Shown: positions 6,993 through 14,868 of the stretch, piece by piece
Numbering within the stretch: the stretch's first letter is position 1
How the letters are laid out: the number at the start of each line of letters is the position of its first letter
Origin: Streptomyces xiaopingdaonensis
GTDB lineage: Bacteria; Actinomycetota; Actinomycetes; Streptomycetales; Streptomycetaceae
Direction of reading: 5' to 3'
Assembly: GCF_000262345.1 (NCBI RefSeq)
Contig: NZ_AJTQ01000042.1
Span: 1-34,071 of the forward strand
Length of the DNA stretch: 34,071 nt
Notes under the pieces: model-generated
The model's input: only the letters and a program-made list of their open reading frames with translations
Database searches by the model: none
What the model was told of the DNA's origin: nothing
Program-made: the position numbers and the translations under genes

Positions 6993-8312
6993 TCAGCCGA
7001 GCCGTGCCGCGTCCTCCGCCTCGGCGGCGGCGACCGCGTACGCCGACGCGCAATCGTGCTCCGGGCCTCCAGCGGGCCACCAGTCCCCGTCCACCTGGCG
7101 GTAGGGCCACCAGCGTCCGTCCGGCGCGAGCCGCAGTTGCACCGACGCCCATGTCCAGCGGTTCCCTTCGACCGAGTCGGGCTCGGGCGACGCCTCCGCC
7201 TCCAACCGGGCTCGCGCGGAGGCGAGTTGCTCCGCGCCCGGCTGCCAGGGCCGCTCCAGTACGGCGAGTCCGTCGGCGCCGCCCGAGCGCCACGCCGCCA
7301 CCGCCGTGGCCAGCTCTCGTGCGGTGCGACCGCTGCCGGCCGCGAGGCGACGGGTGACCTCCGGGCGCGTGCACGCGGCCGCGAGCCGTACCGCGTCGGC
7401 GTCGGCCGTGGGGGCCTCCGGGAGGGGCTCCGAGGCGTGGCCCGGCGCGAGGGCCGCGGCGAGCGCCTGGTGTGCACGCCTCGTCGCCGCGTCGAGCACG
7501 TCGGCGAGCGCCTCCGTGTCGAGCTCGTGCGCCGGCGCCCCCTCCAGAAGCGGCACTTCACCGGGAGCGCCGGGGAGCGCCGGGGGCGCGGGGAGCGGCG
7601 GCACCACCACGCCGAGTGCGAACACCTCCTGCGCGGGGACGCCTTGGGGTGCGGCAGTGGGGGAGGGGGCGGCTGCGGCGCGGCGGTGGAGCTCCTGAAG
7701 GAGCGTGCGCCGGCTACGGCCGCGGAGCAGGAGCAGCGCGAAGGGGTCCTGGTCGAGGAGCCTCGCCGTCTGGTAGCTGAGCGCCGCCGTGTGCGCGCAG
7801 TGGTCCCAGGCGCCGCAGGCGCACTCCGGTTCGAGATCGCCCACGCCCGGGAGGAGTTCGACGCCGGCGCTCTCCGCGTCCTCCACGAGGCGGGGCGGCA
7901 TCTCGCCGTCGAGCAGGGCGGCGAGGTGGCCGCCTTCGGCGGTGAGGACGTCGCAGAGCCGGTCCCACTCGGCCGCGTCGAACTCGCGCAGCAGGACGTC
8001 GGCGCGGTGGGCCGAGCGATCGGTGCCGTGCACGACAGCGGTGATCCGTCCCGAGCGGACCGAGACCGCCCCCACGGCGCCCGCCCTGGCGACCCGCTTG
8101 CCTCGCTTGAGCTGTTCGGTGTCGAGCGCCGTCTGCTCCAGCGCCTTGAGCCAGCGCAGCCCCCACCACGTGGTGGCGAACCCGCGTCCGCGGGCCGGCG
8201 GCAGCGGAGCGAAGACCGACTCGCACTCCTCCTCGGTGCCTTCCGGCACGTCGGCGAACTCGTCCTCTGCCGCGGAGTGTTCGTCCCCCCGTCCGGATAC
8301 TGCGTGCGTCAT
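6993..8312 (-). CDS. SWIM zinc-finger protein, partner of SNF2 helicase
   Basis: The product is 439 residues with a SWIM-type zinc-binding motif, C-A-C-x5-C-A-H, at about residues 164-174, within CACGAWDHCAHTAAL. SWIM domains bind nucleic acid or protein. The region before it (TTWWGLRWLKALE, RGKRVARAGAVGAVSVRSGRI) is typical of the actinobacterial SWIM proteins that travel with SNF2 ATPases. The ATG at 8312 overlaps the stop of the upstream helicase gene in an ATGA, with GGAG just before it, so translation should be coupled. The acidic N-terminus and the Ala/Pro-rich middle are probably disordered. The same open frame extends far upstream through the helicase gene, but that part is a composition shadow. 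The molecular role is unknown; a DNA-remodelling or repair complex with the helicase is inference. Confidence 0.92.
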   Translation of the reverse strand: MTHAVSGRGDEHSAAEDEFADVPEGTEEECESVFAPLPPARGRGFATTWWGLRWLKALEQTALDTEQLKRGKRVARAGAVGAVSVRSGRITAVVHGTDRSAHRADVLLREFDAAEWDRLCDVLTAEGGHLAALLDGEMPPRLVEDAESAGVELLPGVGDLEPECACGAWDHCAHTAALSYQTARLLDQDPFALLLLRGRSRRTLLQELHRRAAAAPSPTAAPQGVPAQEVFALGVVVPPLPAPPALPGAPGEVPLLEGAPAHELDTEALADVLDAATRRAHQALAAALAPGHASEPLPEAPTADADAVRLAAACTRPEVTRRLAAGSGRTARELATAVAAWRSGGADGLAVLERPWQPGAEQLASARARLEAEASPEPDSVEGNRWTWASVQLRLAPDGRWWPYRQVDGDWWPAGGPEHDCASAYAVAAAEAEDAARLG

Positions 8313-11185
8313 CGCTCCTCCTGCCTCAAGGCGACCAGTTCGGCGAGTTCCGCGTCGGTGAGTTCGGTGAGGGCCGAGGCGCCTCCGCCGAGCACGGCCT
8401 CCGCGAGCGCGCGTTTGCTGCGCAGCAGCCGGTCGATGCGGTCCTCCACGGTGCCCTCGGCGACGAGCCGGTGCACCTGGACCGTGCGGTGTTGGCCGAT
8501 GCGGTGTGCCCGGTCGGTCGCCTGCTCCTCGACGGCGGGGTTCCACCACCGGTCGTAATGGACGACGTGGCCGGCCCTCGTCAGGTTCAGGCCCGTGCCC
8601 GCCGCCTTCAGCGACAGCAGGAAGACGGGGAACGCGCCGTCCTGGAAGGAGCGCACCATCTCCTCCCTGTGCCGCACCGAAGTACCGCCGTGCAGCAGGC
8701 GGTTGGGGACGCCCCGCCGGTGCAGGTGGCGTTCGAGGAGCCGCGCCATCTGTACGTACTGCGTGAAGACGAGGACGCCGGCCTCCTCGGTGAGCAGGGT
8801 GTCGAGGAGTTCGTCGAGGAGCTCCAGCTTCCCCGAGCGGCCCGCGAGTTCGGCGTCTTCCTGCTTGAGGTACTGCGCCGGATGGTTGCAGACCTGCTTG
8901 AGCGACGTCAGCAGCCCGACGACGTGGCCGCGCCGCGCGAGCCCGCCGGAGTCCGCCACCCGCGCCAGCCCTTCGCGGACCACCGCCTCGTAGAGGCCCG
9001 CCTGTTCGTCGGTGAGCGCGACGGTGCGGTCGGTCTCCGTCTTCGGCGGAAGCTCGGGCGCGATGCCCGGGTCGGTCTTCCGTCGGCGCAGCAGGAACGG
9101 GCCGACGAGGCGGCCCAACCGCTCGGCCGCGGCCGGGTCGCCGCCCGCCTCCACGGCGTCGGCGAAGCGGCGCCTGAAGGTCCCCAGGCGCCCCAGCACG
9201 GAGGGGCAGGCCCAGTCGAGGACGGCCCACAGCTCGGTGAGGTTGTTCTCCACCGGCGTCCCCGTCAGTGCCACCCGCGCCTGCGCGGGCAGGGTGCGGA
9301 TCGCCTTCGCGGTGGCGGAGGACGGGTTCTTGACGTGCTGCGCCTCGTCGGCGACGACCAGGCCCCAGTCGACGCCCGCGAGTTGCTCGGCGTCCCGGAG
9401 GAGCGTGCCGTAGGTGGTGAGGACGAAGCCTGCGGCGTCCGCGAGTGCCCGCGAGGCGCCGTGGTGGCGGCGGACCGGGGCGCCGGGGGCGAAGCGGGCG
9501 ATCTCCCGCTGCCAGTTGGCGAGGAGCGAGGCCGGGCAGACCACGAGGGTGGGGCCGCAGGTCGCGGGGTCCTGCTGGCGGTGCAGGTGGAGGGCGACGA
9601 GCTGGACGGTCTTGCCGAGCCCCATGTCGTCGGCGAGGCAGCAGCCGAGGCCGAGCCCCGTCATCCTGGAGAGCCAGCCGTAGCCGCGGAGTTGGTAGTC
9701 GCGCAGGGTGGCGGCGAGTCCGGGCGGGGGCGGGGGAGGGCCTTCGCCGTCGCCGTGCTCCGGGTCGGCGAGCAGGCGCCGCAGCCGCTCCAGCGGACCC
9801 GCGGCCTCGACGGCGTACTCCTCGCCCCCGACCTCCGCCGTCCCGCTCAGCAGCGCGCCGAGCGCCTGCGGTGGCGTGATGGAACCGGAGGCGCGTTCCG
9901 TGCGCCGCCTCGCCTCCTCCGCCCGCTGCGGGTCGACGAGCACCCAGGTGTCCCGCAGCCGCACCAGCGGACGGTCGGCCTCGGCGAGCCGATCCAGCTC
10001 GCTCCGGCTCAACTCCCGCCCGCCCACGGCGAACCGCCACCCGAAGGAGAGCAGCGCCTCGGCCGAGAGCAGCCCGCTTCCCGGACCGCCGCCCGCACCT
10101 TCCGCTTCCGCGGAGCCGACGACAGCGCTCACCTCCAGCGAGTGCGGCAGCTCGCGCGGCCATTCCACGCACACCCCGGCGGCCGCGAGCCCGCGCGCGG
10201 CCGCCGGGTCGAGGAGCTGCACGAGCTCTTCCTCGGCGAGTTCGACGGAGTCGGGGACCGCCGCCCGCAGAAGCGGTCCGAGTGCGTCCCAGGCTCTCGC
10301 GGCCCGACGCAGCGACAGCAGCACCGTTTCTCGGGTCCCCGGTCCGAACGCGCCCGGCGAGGCGTCGCCCTTCCACACCGACGGGGCGTCCGCCTCCACG
10401 CCGGGCTCCGTCCTGCTGCGCAGCCGCACCGTGCACCGGAGGCGTGGCGCGGCCGCGGCGTCGTCGAGTCCCTCCGCTTCCAGCCGGAGGACGACGTCGA
10501 CGCCGCCTTCCCGCCCGGCGGCGACCGACTCCGCCCACTCGCGCAGGTGCGGTACGTGCTGGGGCTCGGGTGCCGTGAACGCGGGGTCGCCGGCGGCGAG
10601 TCGGGCGGCCGGGGTGCGGGGGAGGGTGTCGGCGACGGCGTCGAGGAAGGTGCGGAGCGCCTCATCGGGCGAGGTGACGCGGAGCGGGTCGCTGCCGGGA
10701 AGCGGGAGCGCGTGCGCGGTCGGCGGCATCAGCGCGGTGAGTTCGTCGAGGCGCGCGGCGGGGAGCGGTGCGAAGCGCCAGACGTCCCGTCCGGCGGCGT
10801 CGACGTGCGGCAGCAGCCTTCCCCGCGCGGCGAGTTCGAGGGCGACGAGCGCGGCGGCTCCCCAGAAGCCGGCGCCGGCGGTGCCGCCGGCGGCACGGGC
10901 GCGGGTGAGGAGGGGAAGCGCGCGGTCGACGGGGAGGAGCAGCGCCGGGACGGCGGTGGTGCGCACGGTGCCGTGCTCGTCGGGGAGGGCGACGGTGAGG
11001 GGGGCGGTGTCGGGGCCCACCGGGTCGTTGCCGGGGTGCCAGAACGCCATGCGCGCGGTGCGCGGAGGCTCCCCTTCCGGCGCGGGGACCACGACGGCGG
11101 CGGCGTCGAGAAGGCGTGAAGAGCCGGGGAGTCCGGGAGCGGGGGCAGGAGCAGAAGGGTGCGGCGCGGCCGGTCGCTGGTCCAC
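8309..11185 (-). CDS. SNF2-family DEAD/DEAH-box helicase
   Basis: This is a superfamily 2 Swi2/Snf2-type DNA translocase of about 958 residues. The N-terminal half (to about residue 450) is the bacterial SNF2-associated helicase domain and is not well conserved. The motor core shows motif I (ADDMGLGKT, near residue 518), motif II as DEAQ (near 613), motif III LTGTPVENN, and the C-terminal lobe with LKAAGTGLNLTRA and ATDRAHRIGQ (motif VI). The GTG at 11185 is chosen because GAGGAG lies upstream, although the 12-base spacing is long. It gives an N-terminus like that of relatives, reading into ARMAFWHPG. The stop overlaps the start of the SWIM-finger gene. Such proteins remodel protein-DNA complexes; the target here is unknown. 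Confidence 0.94.
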   Translation of the reverse strand: MDQRPAAPHPSAPAPAPGLPGSSRLLDAAAVVVPAPEGEPPRTARMAFWHPGNDPVGPDTAPLTVALPDEHGTVRTTAVPALLLPVDRALPLLTRARAAGGTAGAGFWGAAALVALELAARGRLLPHVDAAGRDVWRFAPLPAARLDELTALMPPTAHALPLPGSDPLRVTSPDEALRTFLDAVADTLPRTPAARLAAGDPAFTAPEPQHVPHLREWAESVAAGREGGVDVVLRLEAEGLDDAAAAPRLRCTVRLRSRTEPGVEADAPSVWKGDASPGAFGPGTRETVLLSLRRAARAWDALGPLLRAAVPDSVELAEEELVQLLDPAAARGLAAAGVCVEWPRELPHSLEVSAVVGSAEAEGAGGGPGSGLLSAEALLSFGWRFAVGGRELSRSELDRLAEADRPLVRLRDTWVLVDPQRAEEARRRTERASGSITPPQALGALLSGTAEVGGEEYAVEAAGPLERLRRLLADPEHGDGEGPPPPPPGLAATLRDYQLRGYGWLSRMTGLGLGCCLADDMGLGKTVQLVALHLHRQQDPATCGPTLVVCPASLLANWQREIARFAPGAPVRRHHGASRALADAAGFVLTTYGTLLRDAEQLAGVDWGLVVADEAQHVKNPSSATAKAIRTLPAQARVALTGTPVENNLTELWAVLDWACPSVLGRLGTFRRRFADAVEAGGDPAAAERLGRLVGPFLLRRRKTDPGIAPELPPKTETDRTVALTDEQAGLYEAVVREGLARVADSGGLARRGHVVGLLTSLKQVCNHPAQYLKQEDAELAGRSGKLELLDELLDTLLTEEAGVLVFTQYVQMARLLERHLHRRGVPNRLLHGGTSVRHREEMVRSFQDGAFPVFLLSLKAAGTGLNLTRAGHVVHYDRWWNPAVEEQATDRAHRIGQHRTVQVHRLVAEGTVEDRIDRLLRSKRALAEAVLGGGASALTELTDAELAELVALRQEER

Positions 11186-11273
11186 GGTCGTAGTCCACTC
11201 CTCAAGTTTGACTAGCCTGGTGCGGGCGGCTGACCGTACCCCATCGGCGAGTCGAAGCCCAACGCTTCTCGAG

Positions 11274-11299
11274 GGAACGCTTCGGGGACGGATCGCGTT
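11274..11299 (+). promoter_or_regulatory. ECF-sigma-like promoter before the small membrane-protein genes
   Basis: GGAAC at 11274-11278 and GTT at 11297-11299 are separated by 18 bases, which matches the general layout of SigR/SigE-type promoters in Streptomyces (GGAA-type -35 and GTT/GTC -10). Transcription would start about 35 bases before the ATG at 11342. Short matches of this kind also arise by chance. Confidence 0.35.
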
Positions 11300-11341
11300 C
11301 AATGGAACAGGGGGAAGTACGCCCCCTGAGGAGGGAGAAAG

Positions 11342-11524
11342 ATGACCAACCGAGGCAAGATCGCCCTCGGCGGCGTCGCCGTCGGGCTCCTGCTGTGGTG
11401 GCTCACCTCGTTCTGGATCGCGCTGCTGGTGATCGTCGGCGTCCCCGCCGTCGCCTACCTCGCGCTCGATCCCTCGCAGCGCAAGCGGCTGCGGCGAGTG
11501 AGCCGCAAGGAACTCGGCAGGTAG
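11342..11524 (+). CDS. Small hydrophobic membrane protein (60 aa)
   Basis: I do not recognise a named family. The 60-residue product has one long or two tightly packed hydrophobic segments (about residues 7-42), including GLLLWWLTSFWIALLVIVG. A basic C-terminal tail (SQRKRLRRVSRKELGR) suggests the C-terminus is cytoplasmic. The start is well supported by GAGGAGGGAG just upstream. The next gene begins two bases after the stop, which points to an operon of two small membrane proteins. The upstream region has an ECF-type promoter match. Confidence 0.8.
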   Translation: MTNRGKIALGGVAVGLLLWWLTSFWIALLVIVGVPAVAYLALDPSQRKRLRRVSRKELGR

Positions 11525-11526
11525 TC

Positions 11527-11871
11527 GTGCGGAGCGAGCAGGACGAAGCAACCGGTAAGCGGCTCAGGGACCTGCCGCGCGTCGTGCGCCTGGCACACGC
11601 CGCGCTCCCCGTGGACGCTCTCGACAACGGCCGCAACAAGTGGGCGGACTGGACGCCTTGGCGCCTCATGCTCGGGCTCGCCGTCCTCCTCGGCGGGGTG
11701 CTCGCGCTCCTCGACCCCGAGGGGCAGACGGAGTGGTGGATGCGGGGCCTCGGCGCCGCGGCGACGGCCGTCGCTCTCCTCTGGTTCGGAGCGCTCGCGC
11801 AGGGTTACCGGCAGTTGAGGAGCGCGGCTGCCGCCGAGTCGGAGGGGGAGCGGCTCACGCCCACGGCCTAG
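11527..11871 (+). CDS. Small membrane protein (114 aa) of unknown function
   Basis: The GTG at 11527 follows the previous stop by two bases and gives 114 residues, with only a weak AGG-containing site before it. The soluble N-terminus (RDLPRVVRLAHAALPVDALD) is followed by two predicted transmembrane segments at about residues 46-62 and 74-92 (LMLGLAVLLGGVLALLD and GAAATAVALLWFGALAQG), and then an Ala/Glu-rich tail. The tail ends at a TAG that overlaps the convergent gene by four bases. No family is recognised. It was probably co-transcribed with the 60-residue gene before it. The start is the least certain part. Confidence 0.65.
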   Translation: MRSEQDEATGKRLRDLPRVVRLAHAALPVDALDNGRNKWADWTPWRLMLGLAVLLGGVLALLDPEGQTEWWMRGLGAAATAVALLWFGALAQGYRQLRSAAAAESEGERLTPTA

Positions 11872-12635
11872 AGGGCGGGGCGCAGCGCCAGGCCGTCCAG
11901 ACCGGCGAGCAGCTCGGGCAGGGCCGTCCCGCGGCCGACGGGCAGGACCTCGCCCGGCTCCTCGTCGAGGAGGACGAACGCGATGTCGTCGGTACGTGCG
12001 ACCATGCTCCAGCCCGGGCCGTCGGCGCGCAGGGTGCGCGCCTCCCCGGAGGCGAACGCCGAGCGGACCCGACCGGGCGGGGGCGGCGTCTCCAGGTAGT
12101 CGCGCGCCTCGCCCAGCACCTCGCCGAGCCGCCCCCCGGGGCCGTCGCCCTCGGCGGCGAACTCCACGCTGCCTTCGACCTCCTCGCGCCACTCCGCCCA
12201 CCTGAGCGCTATCTCGTCGGCGCCCAGCCGGCGCTGGGGCGCGCCCCAGGTGCCGGTGTCCGGCGGAGCGAGCGCTTCCTCGGCCTCCTCGGGGTCGTGC
12301 GGAGCCGGCATGCCCGGGGCCGCGACGGCGACGTCGAGTGGCCAGCCCGGCAGTACGGCGGTGACCACCTCCTCGCGCGGGGAGAGGTCGTACTCCATGC
12401 CGCAGTCCCAGGCCGCGACGGCGCAGGCGACGTCCGTCACGTCCTCGGTCGCCACCGTCCAGCGCGCCCCGTCGCCGTCCTGGGCGAGGATGAGGCCGTA
12501 GCCCTCCGCGTACGGTTCGAGCCCCAGGCGTCCGCAGGCCGCCGGGTAGTCGTCGCCGAGGACGCTCGGGAACTGCGCGGGGGTGAGCAGCAGCGCAGTG
12601 AGTACGTAGAGGGGTTCCTCCTCGGTCGCTTCCAC
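11868..12635 (-). CDS. Uncharacterised soluble actinobacterial protein (255 aa)
   Basis: This is a soluble acidic protein with no signal peptide, membrane helix or catalytic motif that I recognise. It contains several tryptophan-bearing segments (ALRWAEWREEVEG, TGTWGAPQRRL) and an acidic, Ala/Pro-rich middle. The GTG at 12635 is preferred because GGGAG is immediately upstream, although spacing is short. A GTG at 12665 with a more distant AGGAGG would add ten residues. The gene's stop overlaps that of the convergent small membrane-protein gene. Codon use is typical of the genome, so it is a real gene rather than a shadow. No function is proposed. Confidence 0.75.
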   Translation of the reverse strand: MEATEEEPLYVLTALLLTPAQFPSVLGDDYPAACGRLGLEPYAEGYGLILAQDGDGARWTVATEDVTDVACAVAAWDCGMEYDLSPREEVVTAVLPGWPLDVAVAAPGMPAPHDPEEAEEALAPPDTGTWGAPQRRLGADEIALRWAEWREEVEGSVEFAAEGDGPGGRLGEVLGEARDYLETPPPPGRVRSAFASGEARTLRADGPGWSMVARTDDIAFVLLDEEPGEVLPVGRGTALPELLAGLDGLALRPAL

Positions 12636-12887
12636 CGCACTCCCTTTCCGGACGAGGCTCCACACGGCACGCCACGGCCTCCTGCCGCGGCACGCCGTCG
12701 ATCAAGGGAACGTGCCGCGCGGCGCGGCCCGTCCGCCAAGGCACCTTAGCGGCAAGGCGGTTGGGCCGACAGCCTTCCAGCGGCACGAGGACCCCGTCCC
12801 AAGTGCGGGAACCCTCGGTAACGGTACCGGCGGCAGCACGTCGGGAAACCGGATGACGGGATCGACTCGACGTGCTAAGCCTGCGCC

Positions 12888-13409
12888 ATGGAAGACCTCT
12901 TCACCGACCGCCTTCAGCTCCATCCCCTCAGCCGCACCGAAGCGGAGCAGCTGCTGGCCGGGGTCCCCTCCACCCTCTGGCATCCCGAGTACCCCTCGAC
13001 GGGGGACGTCATCGCCGCCCGCCGCCTCCTGCTCGACGTCGAACCCCCGGAGCGCTGCGCCCCGTTCGGCACCTACGAGGTCCGCCTGCGCGCGGACGGG
13101 CGGGCCGTCGGAGGGGCCGGCTTCCACCGTCCGCCCGACGCGCAGGGGCGCGTCACCATCGGCTACGGGCTCGTCTCCGCCGTCCGCGGCAACGGGTACG
13201 CGACGGAGGCACTGCGGGCGCTGATCGCGCTCGCGCGGAGGTGCGGCGCGACGGCCGTCGAGGGCGACGCCGATCTGGCGAACGTGGCGTCGCAGCGCGT
13301 GATGCTCCGCGCCGGGATGAGCGACGTGGGTGCCGATGAAACGGTGCGCTGCTTCCGGATCGTCTTCGCCGAGGGGGCGGCAGGCCCGGGAGCCGCCGAC
13401 GCCGCGTGA
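12888..13409 (+). CDS. GNAT-family N-acetyltransferase (RimJ/RimL type)
   Basis: This 173-residue acetyl-CoA-dependent transferase resembles RimJ/RimL-like enzymes. The N-terminus TDRLQLHPLSRTEAEQLLAG is the usual first strand and helix. The acetyl-CoA loop is V-R-G-N-G-Y-A in VSAVRGNGYATEALRALI, preceded by IGYGLV. The C-terminal segment DADLANVASQRVMLRAGM matches the family's N-x2-S-x3-L-x-K/R-x-GM pattern. The ATG at 12888 lies in good position within a 222-base divergent gap. The substrate could be a protein amino terminus, an antibiotic or a metabolite and cannot be decided here. The last ten residues are a low-complexity Ala/Gly tail. Confidence 0.92.
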   Translation: MEDLFTDRLQLHPLSRTEAEQLLAGVPSTLWHPEYPSTGDVIAARRLLLDVEPPERCAPFGTYEVRLRADGRAVGGAGFHRPPDAQGRVTIGYGLVSAVRGNGYATEALRALIALARRCGATAVEGDADLANVASQRVMLRAGMSDVGADETVRCFRIVFAEGAAGPGAADAA

Positions 13410-13419
13410 CGCGGCGCGC

Positions 13420-14025
13420 TCACCCGTCCCTGACGGCGAGTGCGAGGTAGCGGTCGTCCTCGTCCGTGTACGAGCGCAGGCGCCAGCCGGCGGCCGCCAG
13501 CAGCGGGCGCAGGCGGTGCTCGGCGCGGAGGTCGTCGCCGTCGAGCCGGTGGCCCTTGCGGGCGGCGAGTGCGGCGCGGCCCACCGGGTGGAAGAGGGCG
13601 AGCCTCCCTCCCGGGCGTGCGACGCGGGCGAGTTCGCGTAGGTCGTCCGCAGGCGAGTGCAGGTGCGAGAGGAGCCCGGCCGCGAGGACGGCGTCGAAAG
13701 TCCCGTCGCGGAGGGGGAGTCGGGAGACGTCGGCCTCCAGCAGTGCGCCGTGTGCGGCGCGGTCGGAGGCGACGGTGAGCATCTCTGGCGTCAGGTCGAC
13801 GCCGACGACGGTGCCCTCGGGGCCGACGGCGGCGCGCAGCGGCGGCAGTGCCCTGCCGGTTCCGCAGCCGGCGTCCAGCGCCGAGTCGCCGGTGGCGAGG
13901 GCGAGTTCGGCTACGGCTGCGGCATAGGCGGGGCCGTCGTCGGGGAACCTCGCCTCCCAGCGTGCGGCGCGTTCGGCGAAGAACGCGCGGACCGACTCCC
14001 GGTCGGGACGTGTGCGCTGCGTCAT
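13420..14025 (-). CDS. Class I SAM-dependent methyltransferase
   Basis: The product is a 201-residue Rossmann-fold methyltransferase. Motif I is LDAGCGTGRAL (about residues 50-60), the acidic residue of motif II is VGVDLTPEML, and motif III-IV is SRLPLRDGTFDAVLAAGLLSH, followed by LRELARVARPGGRLALFHPVG. These are the Methyltransf_11/25 signatures. The ATG at 14025 is supported by GGGAAG nine bases upstream; a longer in-frame extension has no ribosome-binding site. It is convergent with the GNAT gene (ten-base gap) and divergent from the roadblock gene. Small-molecule O-, N- or C-methylation is likely, but the substrate is not known. Confidence 0.93.
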   Translation of the reverse strand: MTQRTRPDRESVRAFFAERAARWEARFPDDGPAYAAAVAELALATGDSALDAGCGTGRALPPLRAAVGPEGTVVGVDLTPEMLTVASDRAAHGALLEADVSRLPLRDGTFDAVLAAGLLSHLHSPADDLRELARVARPGGRLALFHPVGRAALAARKGHRLDGDDLRAEHRLRPLLAAAGWRLRSYTDEDDRYLALAVRDG

Positions 14026-14194
14026 GATCGTTATCTTCCCGGACGAACTCGGTGTGCGCCAGGGGCGGTTGGTATATGTCCGTGTCCAAGTCCGTGCGGA
14101 CAGTAAGCGAACTCCTGGCACTCCGATGGTTGCCCACAGTGCGCTCGTGGGTAAGGGTGGCTCGTCAGTTGCCGCGGAGAAGGGGGCCTCGGGG

Positions 14195-14584
14195 ATGGCG
14201 CTGAATACGGGACTCGACTGGCTGCTCGACGATCTGACGCAGCGGGTCTCCTCGGTACGCCATGTGCTGGTGCTCTCCAACGACGGGCTGGTGACGGGCA
14301 GCAGCCAGACCTTGGAACGGCAGGACGCCGAGCACCTCGCCGCCGTCTCCTCCGGCCTGCACAGCCTCGCCAAGGGCTCGGGCCGGCACTTCGAGGCCGG
14401 CCGCGTGCGCCAGACGATGATCGAGTTCGAGGAGGGCGTCCTCTTCGTCACCTCTGCCGGTGAGGGAAGCTGCCTCTGCGTGCTCACGGGACCGGGCGCC
14501 GATCTCGGGCACGTGGCGTACGAGATGACCCTTCTCGTCAACCGCGTGGGTGAGCACCTCGGTGTGGGGGCGCGTCAGGAGTGA
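14195..14584 (+). CDS. Roadblock/LC7-domain protein
   Basis: This 129-residue protein is a roadblock/LC7 domain, as in the CvnB component of Streptomyces conservon G-protein complexes and MglB of myxobacteria. Visible features are GLDWLLDDLTQRVSSVRHVL, the LSNDGLV strand, and the region QDAEHLAAVSSGLHSLAKG, which is very typical of streptomycete members. The ATG at 14195 is preferred because GGAGAAGGGGG lies upstream and the protein then begins as family members do; an ATG at 14126 would add 23 residues. Unlike conservons, no histidine-kinase-like CvnA, DUF742 CvnC or GTPase CvnD gene adjoins it, so it is an orphan. Its GTPase partner, if any, must be encoded elsewhere. Confidence 0.9.
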   Translation: MALNTGLDWLLDDLTQRVSSVRHVLVLSNDGLVTGSSQTLERQDAEHLAAVSSGLHSLAKGSGRHFEAGRVRQTMIEFEEGVLFVTSAGEGSCLCVLTGPGADLGHVAYEMTLLVNRVGEHLGVGARQE

Positions 14585-14747
14585 CGCGCGGGGCGTCTTC
14601 GGGCGTCCGCTTCTCAAAGCCACCGGAGTGCACGGCGGGCGTCTCGAAGGCGCTGAGCTGGGTGTTTCCTCGTGTTGTCGGTGGCCCGACGAGAGTTGTC
14701 CACAGGGTCGAGCGCGATGACTCGCTCCGGGCTACCTTTGGCGCTGC

Positions 14748-14768
14748 CGCCGTCCGAAGGGGACGGCG
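14748..14768. terminator. Weak hairpin between convergent roadblock and tesB genes
   Basis: An 8-bp perfect stem (14748-14755 with 14761-14768) and a five-base loop lie in the 284-base gap between convergent genes. It is the best terminator candidate in this gap, in which I see no gene. No U tract follows. Confidence 0.35.
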
Positions 14769-14868
14769 CGGAACGGGGGTTCGGCATGGCGCGGCAGCGG
14801 ACACGGCAACAGGGGCCGGTGGGTGCCCGGCGGAAGGCGGTACAGGTGGACGCCGCCGGCGTGCGGAC

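Noticed and set aside
8313..10538. Long reverse-strand frame upstream of the SWIM gene (in total more than 1100 codons)
   Set aside because: The upstream part is Arg/Gly/Pro-rich and lies in another frame of the helicase gene, which has clear motifs. Only the part from 8312 down is a real gene.
11868..11871. Four-base overlap of two convergent genes as a possible annotation error
   Set aside because: Both stops are read cleanly (TAG on each strand) and both genes show normal codon use up to the end, so the overlap seems real.
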